From Geotalea toluenoxydans JCM 15764 (GTDB lineage: Bacteria; Desulfobacterota; Desulfuromonadia; Geobacterales; Geobacteraceae): 64,000 nt of DNA. The stretch is taken from the NCBI RefSeq assembly GCF_001311985.1, contig NZ_BBCJ01000006.1:1-64000 (forward strand). The letters run 5' to 3'. Positions 1-13,098 of the stretch are shown piece after piece (positions within the stretch are counted from its first letter, which is position 1; each line of letters begins with the position of its first letter). A program made the position numbers and the translations under genes. The notes under the pieces are model-generated. The model had not been told where the DNA came from. It worked only from the letters and a program-made list of their open reading frames with translations, and made no database searches.

Positions 1-123
1 AAATCATTTTTAGGCGGTCAACATTTTTACTATTATTATATCCTAAGGATGAATAAGCACCAGAGGCTCTGCCTCCAAGGCTTTGATAAGCGGGCCATCG
101 GCACATATCAAAGTCCAAACAAC

Positions 124-156
124 GAGACTCAATGTAACGAATATACATTGAGTCTC
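124..156. repeat. perfect 13-bp inverted repeat
   Basis: The arms at 124-136 and 144-156 are exact reverse complements (GAGACTCAATGTA and TACATTGAGTCTC) around a 7-nt loop. It lies 54 bp beyond the stop codon of the minus-strand metY gene. Neither side carries a strong T run, so it could be a weak terminator, an operator or a repeat element. The rest of 1-209 shows no gene that I recognise. Confidence 0.5.
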
Positions 157-209
157 CTATAAAGTTAAAGCGGCAGAGGGCGCACGCAGAAGTGTTTCCT
201 CAAGCCCTG

Positions 210-3084
<2,875 letters not shown>

Positions 3085-3132
3085 AAACTGACCCCGCTGA
3101 TAAATTGGCTGGTGTCAACTATGCCACAAAGC

Positions 3133-3141
3133 TGCTATAAT
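3133..3141 (+). promoter_or_regulatory. extended -10 promoter element
   Basis: TGCTATAAT is a perfect TATAAT hexamer (3136-3141) with a TGn extension, on the plus strand in the gap upstream of malQ and about 60 bp before the small open frame at 3203. No good -35 element is visible 17 bp upstream, which is acceptable for an extended -10 promoter. The call rests on the consensus match alone. Confidence 0.4.
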
Positions 3142-3202
3142 GCAATTCCGTTTCAGGAGATACAGCTCTTGGCAGGGAAACCAGGAGAAAGGAATATTTA
3201 CT

Positions 3203-3319
3203 ATGGAAACTATCAAGACAGCATTATTTGAAACTCTGCTGGAAAGCGCAGTTCCCAACGAATCAGGCGGGTTTACATTTACCTGGAAGGGGAAAGTTAT
3301 CAGATCAAAGATACCCTGA
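3203..3319 (+). CDS. putative 38-residue small protein
   Basis: ATG at 3203 opens 38 codons ending with TGA at 3317-3319. A good ribosome site (CAGGAGAAAGG) lies upstream, and the TGCTATAAT element at 3133 could drive it. The translation starts METIKTALFETLLES and ends GKVIRSKIP. It is mildly amphipathic with no membrane segment or signal peptide, and I recognise no family. It sits between divergently placed malQ and convergent ftsH. It could be a real small protein, the remnant of a longer gene, or chance; the paired promoter and ribosome site raise it above chance. Confidence 0.35.
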   Translation: METIKTALFETLLESAVPNESGGFTFTWKGKVIRSKIP

Positions 3320-3358
3320 AATTTCCAGGATAGCCCAGAATCATGGCTATATAATCAT

Positions 3359-5208
3359 CTATTGAACAGAGTTCAGGATCTCGTCCACCTTACGTCCGTC
3401 AAGTGATTCAGCCTCAAGCAGAGCACTCGCCAAAACATCCAGTTTCTTTCTGTTGGAAGATACCAACTCTTCGGCTTTTAACTCTGCTTCCTTTATTATG
3501 GCAGCTATCTCCTGGTCAATAAGCCAGGCCATCTGTTCGGAAAAAGATTTTTCCTCTGCCAGCTTGCGGCCTAAAAAGGGATGCTCCTCTCCCCGGCTAT
3601 AGATAACAGCTCCGATCTTTTCGCTCATGCCCCACTGACAGACCATCTTTTCCGCGAGCTGGGTCACCGTCTTCAGGTCACTTTGGGCACCGGTTGAAAT
3701 ATCATTGAAAACCAGCCGCTCGGCCACCCTCCCCCCCAAAGCCACGCATAGCCTGTTGGTGAGATAGGCCTTGGATAATGATAGCGGTCATCCTCCGGCA
3801 GTTGCTGGGTCAGCCCGAGAGCCATGCCATGGGGAATGATCGTCACCTTGTGCACAGGGTCCGTACCGGGTAGAAGCTTTGCCACCAGAGTGTGGCCTGC
3901 CTCATGATAGGCGGTGATGTTCTTTTCGTGCTCCGAAATTACGATCTTCCGCTCCCCCCCCATCAATATCTTGTCCAAGGCCCTCTCCAGATCATCCATG
4001 GAGACAGTCTTGGAATTTTGACGAGCTGCCTGGATTGCCGCCTCATTTATCAGGTTTTCCAAGTCGGCCCCAGTCATGCCCGGAGTCCCTCTGGCAATTA
4101 TGGAAAGATCCACCTGTGGGTCCAGCCGAATCTTTCTTGCATGGACCTTCAAGATCTGCTCGCGGTCACGCAGATCGGGACGATCAATCACCACGTGACG
4201 GTCAAACCGCCCGGGCCTGAGCAGGGCAGGATCAAGTACATCTGGACGGTTGGTTGCAGCAATGACGATAACTTCCTCATGTGGATCAAAACCGTCCATT
4301 TCGGAAAGAAGCTGATTGAGGGTCTGCTCTCTCTCGTCATGACCGCCGCCAAAGCCGGCGCCACGGCTTCTACCGACAGCATCCAGCTCATCGATAAAAA
4401 CGATACTCGGCGCGGCCTTTTTGGCATTGCTGAAGAGGTCACGCACCCTGCTGGCACCAACACCGACAAACATCTCTATGAACTGTGAAGCAGAAATGCT
4501 GAAAAACGCCACACCGGCCTCCCCGGCGACGGCCCGTGCCAACAACGTTTTGCCTGTACCAGGCGGCCCGACCAGGAGTATCCCTTTGGGAACCTTCCCG
4601 CCAATATCCTGGAAGCGTTTCGGATTCTTCAGGTAGTCCACCATCTCCTTCAGCTCCTGCTTGCTGTTTTCCATGCCGGCCACATCTTCAAAGGTGACAT
4701 TGATCCTTTCACCACTCACATACATCCTTGCTCCGGATTTGGCAAAGCCCCCCATCATGGCTCCCGGCCCCTGTCCTTTGACCCCTCTCATCATCAGCCA
4801 CCAGATTCCTATGATCAGAAGCCACGGCAGTATATAGATCAACACGCTGGCAAATGAAGAAGTCTCTGTGGAAACTGCCGTTACATCGACCTTTTTTGCT
4901 GTTAGTTCCGGCATCAGTGTCGGATCGGCCATAGCGGGCAACACTGTCTTAAAGGCCGACACTTGGCGCGTCACCTCTTTCCCCTGAAGATTCTCCACCA
5001 GATTGATCTTGTTGCGAAATGTGCCCCGCAGGTTAACCCCTTTTATGGTTACCTTCCTGACATTATCCGCAGCCAGCTCGTTTCGGAAGCGACTGTAAGA
5101 GACGCTGAATTCCTGTTCTGCACCCTGATTGGCAAGGTTGTAGAAAAAGTTGAAAAAAACAACCAACACCAGCATTAACACAACCGGTTTCCACACAGAA
5201 GGCCCCAT
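3359..5208 (-). CDS. ftsH: ATP-dependent zinc metalloprotease FtsH (frame broken near 3775)
   Basis: Membrane-anchored AAA+ protease that degrades unassembled membrane proteins and regulatory proteins. Membrane segments lie at about residues 7-26 and 122-141 with a periplasmic domain between. The Walker A GPPGTGKT is at about 214-221, followed by FIDELDAVG (Walker B), the second region of homology with [17 protein letters not shown], and the zinc-site YHEAGH. At about 3775 the frame slips: LPEDDRYHY is followed out of frame, and the C-terminal part [18 protein letters not shown] continues in another frame to 3359. Restoring one T repairs it to TAT-TCC-AAG-GCC. The gene is normally essential or important, so a sequencing error is likelier than a true pseudogene. 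The start at 5208 has AAGGAG 6 nt upstream. Confidence 0.93.
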
Positions 5209-5328
5209 GTACGGCTCCTTGCATTATATCCTGATATAAAGATCGTTTACATTTGGAGTTCCGGACCACTAGATAACAGCTTACCCAGTACCGGCGGTTT
5301 TACAAGCAAAACAAGCCCACAGGCTGGC

Positions 5329-6278
5329 TTATCGGCAAATCCCATGCATCAGATACCTGCCACGGCCAAAGGATGCCCCTTTTCCAATATTGAAATACTG
5401 ACCAAGCAGTAAAAACGGATAAAAGATATCCATATCTCCGGAAAAAGCAGTTCTGCCATGATGCCGCTCAGCCTCGCCCCCGGCGTGGCCACTTTCCATT
5501 CAGTCCAGGCCAACTCCGATTCTATCGTTTCAACATGGCAACTTTGTTCTACCAGCCATTTGAAATCGCAATTCATTTCAACTCCACCATAATAATAGGC
5601 AAGAGAAGAAATTCGCCTGAACAATGCGCGGACGAAAGTGGAAAAGGACATTTCCCGCATAGCATGGCCCTGACGTAACAAAATAACCGGAGTAACGAAG
5701 GTAACTTCGATCATACCTGAAATATGTTGGCAGTTATTCTGCAATTCTTCTGCGGAAAAAAGAAATAAACGGTCATGATGCAGTTCTCCCAGCTCCCCCA
5801 TTATCAGATAGCGGTTCCCCATGTAGTCTTCGGATTCCGCTTTTACCAGAGCAGCAAAACCCGAGTAGACAGAGGACACACAATGAATGAAGTGCTGGTA
5901 GTATTCAGCTGCGGATCCAATCAATACGACCTCCACCTCGACGGTCATGCCTTTGTTGGGCAGATCAGGCACGAGTGGGATATGGAAGACAAAGGGCAAA
6001 GAAGGTTTCTGGTACCTTTTCAAGGCCAATGGGTCTGCGGACAGAGACTGTGAGAAAATACCAGGATGACAACATTCTTCTCCGCTCCGGCAGCCATAGC
6101 AGCTTGTTTGGCAGCAGTTTATATTTTGACGAAAGACGCTCTCAAATCCATTCTTCAAATTAAAGAAAGCATATCGCCCTCGAATGTCTCTTTGCAGCCG
6201 GAGTGTAATAACAATTTTGGTAAAGGTCAGAGCCATTCCTGTCTCGATGATGGTTAAATTTACTTCTATAACAACCAT
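5329..6278 (-). CDS. stand-alone Cas6-like RAMP protein (frame broken near 5444)
   Basis: The middle and C-terminal parts resemble the Cas6 C-terminal family: PVILLRQGHAMREMSFSTFVRALFRRISSLAYYYGG, quoted in part, with a WTEWK stretch and a glycine-rich end. The open frame ends at 5349 as LEKGHPLAVAGI, but the neighbouring frame reads FNIGKGASFGRGRYLMHGICR and stops at 5329. That is the G-rich loop diagnostic of RAMP proteins. Adding one base to the A-run at 5442-5446 joins the frames. The N-terminal half has paired cysteines (CCQTSCYGCRSGEECC), as in many uncharacterised Cas6-type proteins. Start codon is uncertain (6278, or Met at 6236); neither has a strong ribosome site. No repeats, spacers or other cas genes are in the window. 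The RNase activity is unproven. Confidence 0.7.
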
Positions 6279-6345
6279 GTGGTAAAAGAATTGTCAAAAA
6301 CAAACTAAAATTTGCAACATTTTTTTCGTCAGTTACTTATGTATC

Positions 6346-6373
6346 TTGACAATAATGAACTTTCCACTATGAT
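6346..6373 (+). promoter_or_regulatory. sigma70-type promoter of the hexaheme cytochrome
   Basis: TTGACA at 6346-6351 is a perfect -35 element and TATGAT at 6368-6373 a 5/6 -10 element, separated by 16 bp. Transcription would start around 6380, giving a leader of about 22 nt that contains the GGAGG site before the ATG at 6402. The spacing and matches are seen directly; activity is inferred. Confidence 0.65.
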
Positions 6374-6401
6374 TAGCAGCAATTTATATTATGGAGGACA
6401 C

Positions 6402-7210
6402 ATGAAAAAGCTCCTCACCGCCATACTCTGCACAGCCTTGTTGGGAGGAATTGCAATTGCCCAGACCGGCGTAAAGCAGAAAAGACCAAAGGTATATGAA
6501 TATGGCAGCCTTCTTGTTTTACCACCGTCAGGCGTTAAACCGGAAATGCCTCCGGCTGTTTTCGATCACTGGGTCCACAGGGCCAAATATACCTGCAGAC
6601 TTTGTCACGCCGATATCGGCTTTTCCATGAAACGCGGGGCAACCGATATCAGGGCAGCCGATAATATGCGCGGCTACATGTGCGGCACATGCCACGACGG
6701 AAAAAGAGAGTATGAAGGGCGGAAGATTTTCAGGTCCTGCTCGCTGGAAAAAAGCGGTGCCCATGATCAATATTGCGACAAATGCCATGAGAAGGGAAAA
6801 AATGAGGCCAAGGCGGATGGATTCTTTCGCTTCAGTGACAACCTGCCGAAAGAGCGTCTCGGCAATGGCATAGACTGGGAAAAGGCTGAAAGCGACGGTT
6901 ACATCACTCCCATTGATTTTCTGGATAAAGTGTCCATAAAACGTGCGCCTCTGGCCGTGCAGAAAGATTTTGCCCTGGAAGCAAAGGTAAACGAACTGCC
7001 TGACATCATCTTTTCCCACAAAAAACATACCTTCTGGAACGGCTGCGAAGTCTGCATCCAGAGGTGTTTGCCGGGATCAAAAAAGGAATGACCAAATATT
7101 CCATGGCAGAAATAAACGAAGGGAAGTACTGTGGCCTCTGCCATACAACCGTGGCTTTTCCGTTACAGGACTGTCAGCGCTGCCACAGCACACTGCCTCA
7201 GAAGTCCTGA
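6402..7210 (+). CDS. periplasmic hexaheme c-type cytochrome (frame broken near 7054)
   Basis: Exported multiheme cytochrome, probably a periplasmic electron carrier of the cytochrome c3/c7-like type found in Geobacter. It begins MKKLLTAILCTALLGG with a Sec signal cleaved near AIAQ, and the start at 6402 has a GGAGG site. Heme motifs in order are CRLCH, CGTCH, CDKCH, CEVCH, CGLCH and CQRCH. The frame ends early at 7091 because CEVC is followed by IQ rather than H; adding one C at about 7054 restores CEVCHPEVFAG and two more heme motifs, ending at 7210 after 269 residues. Pairs of FDHWVH and FSHKKH give distal histidines. A strong terminator follows. Confidence 0.88.
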
Positions 7211-7230
7211 TACCCATTACAGCGGACGCA

Positions 7231-7263
7231 AAAAGGGCGGATCCAAAAGATCCGCCCTTTTTT
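7231..7263. terminator. bidirectional intrinsic terminator
   Basis: A 13-bp stem (AAAAGGGCGGATC at 7231-7243, reverse complement at 7249-7261) with a 5-nt loop ends in a T run on the plus strand and an equivalent run on the minus strand. It sits between the convergent cytochrome gene and frdB, so it can serve both. Confidence 0.88.
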
Positions 7264-7287
7264 ATTGGTGAAGCTGTCATTATGTTC

Positions 7288-8044
7288 TTACTTAAACTGA
7301 GCCTTCAGGTACTCCCTGTTCAGCCTGGCAATGAACTTGACATCGATCCCCTTGGGGCAGGCTGCCTGGCACTCATAGTGGTTGGAGCAGTTGCCGAATC
7401 CGCACTCCTGCATTGTCTCAACCATCGCCTTGACACGGGCAGCGGCTTCAACTTTTCCCTGGGGAAGAGCTGCCAGCTGGGCCACCTTGGCTGAAGTAAA
7501 GAGCATTGCCGAGCTATTTGGGCAGGCAGCTGCACAGGCTCCACAACCAATACATTCGGCTGCGTCCATGGCATAATCCGCATCTGGCTTGGGCACCAGC
7601 ACAGCATTACCGTCAGGCACACCGCCGGTGTGGCAGGAGGTATAACCGCCGGCCTGGACGATGGTGTCATAGGCACTACGATCAACGACCAGGTCCTTGA
7701 TGATCGGGAATGCAGTTGCACGCCATGGTTCGATGAAGATTGTGTCCCCATCCTTGAATTTCCGCATGTGGAGCTGGCAGACGGTGGTCCTCTCCTGGCT
7801 CCATGGGGCACACCGTTGACAACCTGAGAACACATACCACAGATTCCCTCACGCAGTCGTGATCGAAGACGATCGGCTCTTTTCCTGATTTGATGAGGTC
7901 TTCGTTGACCACATCGATCATTTCCAGAAAGGAGTGGTGCTCGGTTATTCCCTTGGCGGTGTAGGTTTCGAACTTTCCGGGTTGGTTAGGACCCTTCTGC
8001 CGCCAGACATTAAGTGTCAGAGTCATGGTTTTGTGATCGCTCAT
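7288..8044 (-). CDS. frdB: fumarate reductase/succinate dehydrogenase iron-sulfur subunit (two frame breaks)
   Basis: Electron-transfer subunit carrying [2Fe-2S], [4Fe-4S] and [3Fe-4S] clusters between the flavin subunit and the cytochrome b. The N-terminal 60 residues run from 8044 ([14 protein letters not shown]). The first cluster region should read [19 protein letters not shown]; that stretch is only found by moving frame at about 7853 (missing G on the plus strand) and again at about 7798. The C-terminal part then has [14 protein letters not shown] and [19 protein letters not shown]. With two bases restored the protein is 252 residues, the usual length. Its ATG overlaps the frdA stop in TAATG, so expression is coupled. 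The two breaks within 60 bp remove essential cysteines and are therefore likely sequence errors. Confidence 0.93.
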
Positions 8045-9960
8045 TATTTATAACTCCTTACCGCAAGATGTACGTTCTCGAACTTGAGTGGCTCCTTGTG
8101 AAGTTCCGGAGTCTTACCTTCCCCTTTGTATTCCCAGGCGCCAACATAGCAGTAGTTCTCGTCGTCACGCTGTGCCTCACCGTCTGAGGTCTGGTATTCC
8201 GTCCTGAAGTGACCACCGCAGGACTCGTTACGGTGATGGGCGTCGCGGCAAAGCAGCTCGCCGAACTCGAGGAAATCGGCGGTACGGCCGGCATTCTCAA
8301 GATCCTGGTTCAGGTCGGCACCGGTACCGGTAACCTTGACATTCTTCCAGAATTCCTCGCGCAGAGCAGGAATCTTTTTCAGGTTGGCTTCGAGACTCTC
8401 TTTGCTGCGGGCCATGCCGCAGTTTTCCCACATGAGTGTACCTAGCTCGCGCATGAACTCCGAAACCGTTTTTTTACCGTTTATGGAAAGAAGCCTTTTG
8501 GTATTAGCCTGCACGTCTTCAATGGACTTCTTGAACTCTGCATTGTCGGCGTTGACCGTTCCGGGTTTGACAGTAGCAAGATAGCCGCCGATGGTGTAAG
8601 GAATGACGAAGTAGCCGTCGGCCAGACCCTGCATGAGAGCAGAAGCTCCGAGGCGGTTGGCACCGTGGACGGAGAAGTTAGCCTCGCCAAGAACAAAGAG
8701 CCCAGGGATGTTGCTCTGCAGATTGTAGTCAACCCAGAGACCGCCCATGGAGTAGTGCGGTGCCGGATACATACGCATCGGCCGTTTGTAACCATTCTCA
8801 TCGGTAATTTTCTCGTACATCTCGAAGAGGTTACCGTAACGCTCCTTGATGGTGTGCTCGCCAACCCGCTTGATGGCGGTGGCGAAATCAAGGTAGACAC
8901 CACGACCACCGGGGCCGACGCCACGGCCGTCGTCACATTGCTCTTTTGCGGCACGTGAAGCGATGTCACGGGGGGCCAGATTGCCGAAGCTCGGGTATTT
9001 GCGCTCCAGATAGTAGTCACGATCATCTTCGGCGATGTCGTTGGGATGCTTGCCCAGGTCTTCCTTCTTCTTCGGCACCCAGCAGCGCCCGTCATTACGG
9101 AGTGACTCGGACATGAGCGTCAGTTTTGACTGGTAATCACCGGCCTGAGGGATACAGGTGGGATGAATTTGTGTGTAGCAGGGATTGGCGAAAAATGCGC
9201 CTTTCTTATGGGCCTTCCAGTTTGCCGTGACAGAGCAGCCCATGGCATTGGTGGAAAGATAGAAGACGTTCACATAGCCGCCGGTAGCAAGACATACGGC
9301 ATCAGCTGCATAGGACTCCAACTCACCAGTTATGAGGTTGCGGCAGGTAATACCTTTGGCAACACCATCCACAACAACCAGGTCGAGCATCTCGCGGCGG
9401 TTGTACATTTTTACCGTGCCAGCTTTTATCTGGCGTGAAAGCGCAGAGTAAGCGCCAAGAAGGAGTTGTTGGCCCGTCTGCCCTCGGGCGTAAAAGGTAC
9501 GGGAAACCTGGGCGCCACCGAATGAACGGTTGTCAAGATAACCGGCGTAATCACGGGCAAAGGGAACACCCTGGGCAACGCACTGGTCAATGATGTTGTT
9601 GGACACCTGGGCAAGACGCCAGACATCCGCCTCACGGGCACGGAAGTCGCCACCTTTGATGGTGTCGTAAAAGAGTCTGTAGATAGAGTCGCCGTCATTG
9701 GGATATGCCTTTGCAGCATTGATTCCGCCTTGAGCGGCGATGGAATGGGCCCGGCGGGGGCTGTCCTGATAACAGAAAGCCATGACGTTGTAACCAAGCT
9801 CACCCAGAGATGCAGCAGCGGCGCCACCGGCAAGACCGGTACCCACCATGATAACAGTATATTTTCTCTTGTTTGCGGGATTGACCAGCTTCAGATCAAA
9901 GCGGTGCTTGTCCCATGTTGTTTCAATAGGTCCTTGCGGACATTTTCCGTCGAGTATCAC
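8044..9960 (-). CDS. frdA: fumarate reductase/succinate dehydrogenase flavoprotein subunit
   Basis: Catalytic subunit that interconverts succinate and fumarate with covalent FAD. The 638-residue frame is intact. The dinucleotide-binding motif [12 protein letters not shown] is at about 39-50 and the FAD-linked histidine is H72 in HSIAAQGG. The substrate region [19 protein letters not shown] and the GGRGVYLDF motif follow. It lies between frdC (10-bp gap) and frdB (overlap), the order C-A-B seen in Geobacter, where a single enzyme is known to work in both directions. In this genus it links acetate oxidation through the TCA cycle to the menaquinone pool. The direction used in this organism is not decided by sequence. 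Confidence 0.96.
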   Translation of the reverse strand: MILDGKCPQGPIETTWDKHRFDLKLVNPANKRKYTVIMVGTGLAGGAAAASLGELGYNVMAFCYQDSPRRAHSIAAQGGINAAKAYPNDGDSIYRLFYDTIKGGDFRAREADVWRLAQVSNNIIDQCVAQGVPFARDYAGYLDNRSFGGAQVSRTFYARGQTGQQLLLGAYSALSRQIKAGTVKMYNRREMLDLVVVDGVAKGITCRNLITGELESYAADAVCLATGGYVNVFYLSTNAMGCSVTANWKAHKKGAFFANPCYTQIHPTCIPQAGDYQSKLTLMSESLRNDGRCWVPKKKEDLGKHPNDIAEDDRDYYLERKYPSFGNLAPRDIASRAAKEQCDDGRGVGPGGRGVYLDFATAIKRVGEHTIKERYGNLFEMYEKITDENGYKRPMRMYPAPHYSMGGLWVDYNLQSNIPGLFVLGEANFSVHGANRLGASALMQGLADGYFVIPYTIGGYLATVKPGTVNADNAEFKKSIEDVQANTKRLLSINGKKTVSEFMRELGTLMWENCGMARSKESLEANLKKIPALREEFWKNVKVTGTGADLNQDLENAGRTADFLEFGELLCRDAHHRNESCGGHFRTEYQTSDGEAQRDDENYCYVGAWEYKGEGKTPELHKEPLKFENVHLAVRSYK

Positions 9961-9970
9961 TATGAACCCC

Positions 9971-10651
9971 CTAAAGTTTCAATAATCCGGTTAAGATGAC
10001 CAATGGAATGGAGACGTATCCTACCAGGAGAATGCCGGAAATAACCTTGCCGACAGTGGAGAATACAGGGCGAGTCTTGTCGTTATTCCAGCCCATCGTC
10101 TGCAAGAAGCTCTGGATACCATGGCTGAGGTGAAGGAAAAGAATGACCATGGCAGCAGCATACATGAGGGCAATGAGCCCCTTCTGGAAGCTGAGCACGA
10201 CCATCTTGAACACGTCAGGTCTCTGCAGTGCATCAAAATTGCCGGCTAGTCCGGCAGAAATTTCAGGATTGGTAATATGAAGCGTGAAATGGAGCAGGTG
10301 ATAGATGACAAAAGCGCCAATCAACAAGCCTGTCCAGATCATGTTCTTTGAAGCGAAAGTGGCCTTCAGATGATTTTGAACAGCATAGCTCTTTGCATTG
10401 GCCTTGTTGTTTTCCAGGGTAACCTGAATGCCGTAAATGATGTGGATCGCTACGGCAGTCAGCATCACCAGCCTGAAAATCCAGACGAGGGGGGGCAGGT
10501 CATGAAGATGCTTCGCATATGCGTTGATTCCGTCGGCACCCAGAAAAATTGAGGAGTTGCCGATCATATGGACGATTACAAAAATGATCAGCAACTGACC
10601 AGTAATCGACATCAAAATCTTTCTTCCCACAGAGTTTTTAAAAAATTCCAT
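9971..10651 (-). CDS. frdC: fumarate reductase/succinate dehydrogenase cytochrome b subunit
   Basis: Membrane anchor that carries heme b and exchanges electrons with menaquinone. The 226-residue protein has five hydrophobic segments at about 13-37, 55-77, 103-126, 153-182 and 196-224. Histidines placed inside them ([31 protein letters not shown]) can ligate two hemes, as in the Wolinella-type diheme subunit. The first gene of the frdCAB unit, with a GGGAC-type ribosome site about 8 nt upstream. A palindrome in the upstream gap may be an operator. Confidence 0.93.
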   Translation of the reverse strand: MEFFKNSVGRKILMSITGQLLIIFVIVHMIGNSSIFLGADGINAYAKHLHDLPPLVWIFRLVMLTAVAIHIIYGIQVTLENNKANAKSYAVQNHLKATFASKNMIWTGLLIGAFVIYHLLHFTLHITNPEISAGLAGNFDALQRPDVFKMVVLSFQKGLIALMYAAAMVILFLHLSHGIQSFLQTMGWNNDKTRPVFSTVGKVISGILLVGYVSIPLVILTGLLKL

Positions 10652-11057
10652 AATTTAGTCCCTTTGAATGAATTGGAAAAGAGTTACTGAGGGGTATGAG
10701 GAACCCTTTTGCTAAATTGCCAGGCATCCCTTTCTATCCGTCTTTGACTCGCAGCCGGAAGAAATGGAAATGTGAACTACGAAGGGGGTGCGCGCCATTC
10801 TGTGCCGGTGAGCATAACCTACCTCCTTCTAAATAAATTAAAAAACAATGGACAATGTGCTTAATCGAACAAAATATTAAAAATTTATAATACTTAGGAA
10901 ATGTATACTGTATACTAAACGTCGTTTTATAAAAAAGCAACCAAAATTATCCCTTTTTAACAGCTATTTTTTCTCTGCGACCCGTTGTCTGGTTGCATTT
11001 TAGCAGCCATTCTGTTAATTCAATTAGGTATTTAAATTAGTTCCACGGAAGTGATAA
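10652..11057. other. divergent intergenic region between frdC and tgt
   Basis: About 406 bp without a convincing gene; a 68-codon minus-strand frame inside it has no ribosome site or family likeness. The central part (10840-10960) is very AT-rich. It holds the GTATAC palindrome at 10903-10915 and should contain the promoters of both frdCAB (minus) and tgt (plus). I could not fix the -35/-10 pairs with confidence. Confidence 0.6.
10903..10915. promoter_or_regulatory. GTATAC-T-GTATAC palindromic operator candidate
   Basis: Two copies of the self-complementary hexamer GTATAC separated by one T form a 13-bp near-perfect dyad, 252 bp upstream of frdC and 143 bp upstream of tgt. The geometry suits a dimeric repressor such as a GntR-type protein. 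The regulator is unknown; control of a TCA-cycle operon is an inference from position. Confidence 0.45.
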
Positions 11058-12167
<1,110 letters not shown>

Positions 12168-12180
12168 ATCCAATGCACAG

Positions 12181-12206
12181 AAAAGCCCGCTTCGAAGCGG
12201 GCTTTT
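12181..12206. terminator. bidirectional terminator after tgt
   Basis: AAAAGCCCGC at 12181-12190 pairs perfectly with GCGGGCTTTT at 12197-12206 around TTCGAA. T runs flank on both strands, so it can end tgt and the convergent minus-strand exported-protein gene. Confidence 0.88.
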
Positions 12207-12236
12207 CAATTGATGCCGGTTTGACAAACAGGTAAT

Positions 12237-12815
12237 TCAACGGTGCTCATTCCAGCCAATCACAGCCCTGTGCTGTTGCCTGTCCGGTTTCTGCCACTGC
12301 CTGGACTCTTCTCGCGGCACCTCCCGCCGGTGATCTTTCTCTCCTGAAAAATGCACCCGTTCAACAGGCACTACATTCCTGTCGTTGTAATAGTTCCTTT
12401 CATTACCGAAACGACGCTGCCAGGCATGGCGATAATCTCGCACACCCTCTATCCTTTGGCTGCGCAAGGACCTCGGAAGATCCCGATGACTGACCATTAC
12501 CCAAGGTCCGCGGCTGCTGCGCCCCCTGTGCCAGCAACCATCGCGAAAGAGGTAATAGCTGTTCTGCAAGTAGCACATATCATATGGTATCCCTACCACA
12601 ACATACAATCCGAGCCGGTCAGCATAAACCATACGGGGTCTTTCCATTGAAGAATATGGTGGTTCATAATGGGATACTATCACCCGATCACCGTCGGAAG
12701 GGAGTCGATCCCCCACATGGAGGCCGAGATTGATCCCCACATTGCCAGCATAGGCAGGTGATACGCTGAGTGAAACGAGGATTAGCAAGATTGATTTTTT
12801 TAGTAACTGTTTCAT
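12237..12815 (-). CDS. exported basic protein of unknown function
   Basis: A 192-residue protein starting MKQLLKKSILLILVSLSVSPAYA, a clear Sec signal peptide, after a GGGGAG ribosome site. The mature part has a tyrosine-rich motif (MCYLQNSYYLFRDGCWHRGRS) followed by GPWVMVSHRDLP, a pattern I associate with small exported proteins common in Geobacter relatives. The C-terminal third is rich in Arg, Gln and His and probably disordered. I recognise no catalytic motif. It probably resides in the periplasm or at the outer membrane. It is a single gene between the tgt terminator and the chemoreceptor. Confidence 0.8.
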   Translation of the reverse strand: MKQLLKKSILLILVSLSVSPAYAGNVGINLGLHVGDRLPSDGDRVIVSHYEPPYSSMERPRMVYADRLGLYVVVGIPYDMCYLQNSYYLFRDGCWHRGRSSRGPWVMVSHRDLPRSLRSQRIEGVRDYRHAWQRRFGNERNYYNDRNVVPVERVHFSGEKDHRREVPREESRQWQKPDRQQHRAVIGWNEHR

Positions 12816-12902
12816 GACTGTCTCCCCTTCAAGTTTTTTTGCTGAAGGTGGAATTCAGATTATCATGATCCCTACAGAACATTTTAGCGACATCTATAGC
12901 AA

Positions 12903-12924
12903 ACCGACCCGATGTCGGGTCGGT
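12903..12924. repeat. 10-bp inverted repeat, possible weak terminator
   Basis: ACCGACCCGA at 12903-12912 pairs exactly with TCGGGTCGGT at 12915-12924 around TG. It follows the minus-strand chemoreceptor gene by about 175 bp and precedes the exported-protein gene. The downstream T run on the minus strand is short, so termination would be weak. Confidence 0.45.
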
Positions 12925-13098
12925 GGAAGCGAATCGACGCACCTTACGATGACCATTTGATGGTAATGAGTGAAAATAAAAAACCAGGGGGATGCTTTTC
13001 TGAAGCGAAATGACTGGTGGGGAAGAAAAGAAAATGAGGACCTGTTCAAAAGGCCATTTTTATTTCAGGTATGGAAAAGAAGAATTGCCTGGCAGATA

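Noticed and set aside
5209-6400. CRISPR repeats near the Cas6-like gene
   Set aside because: No regularly spaced repeats were seen here or elsewhere in the window.
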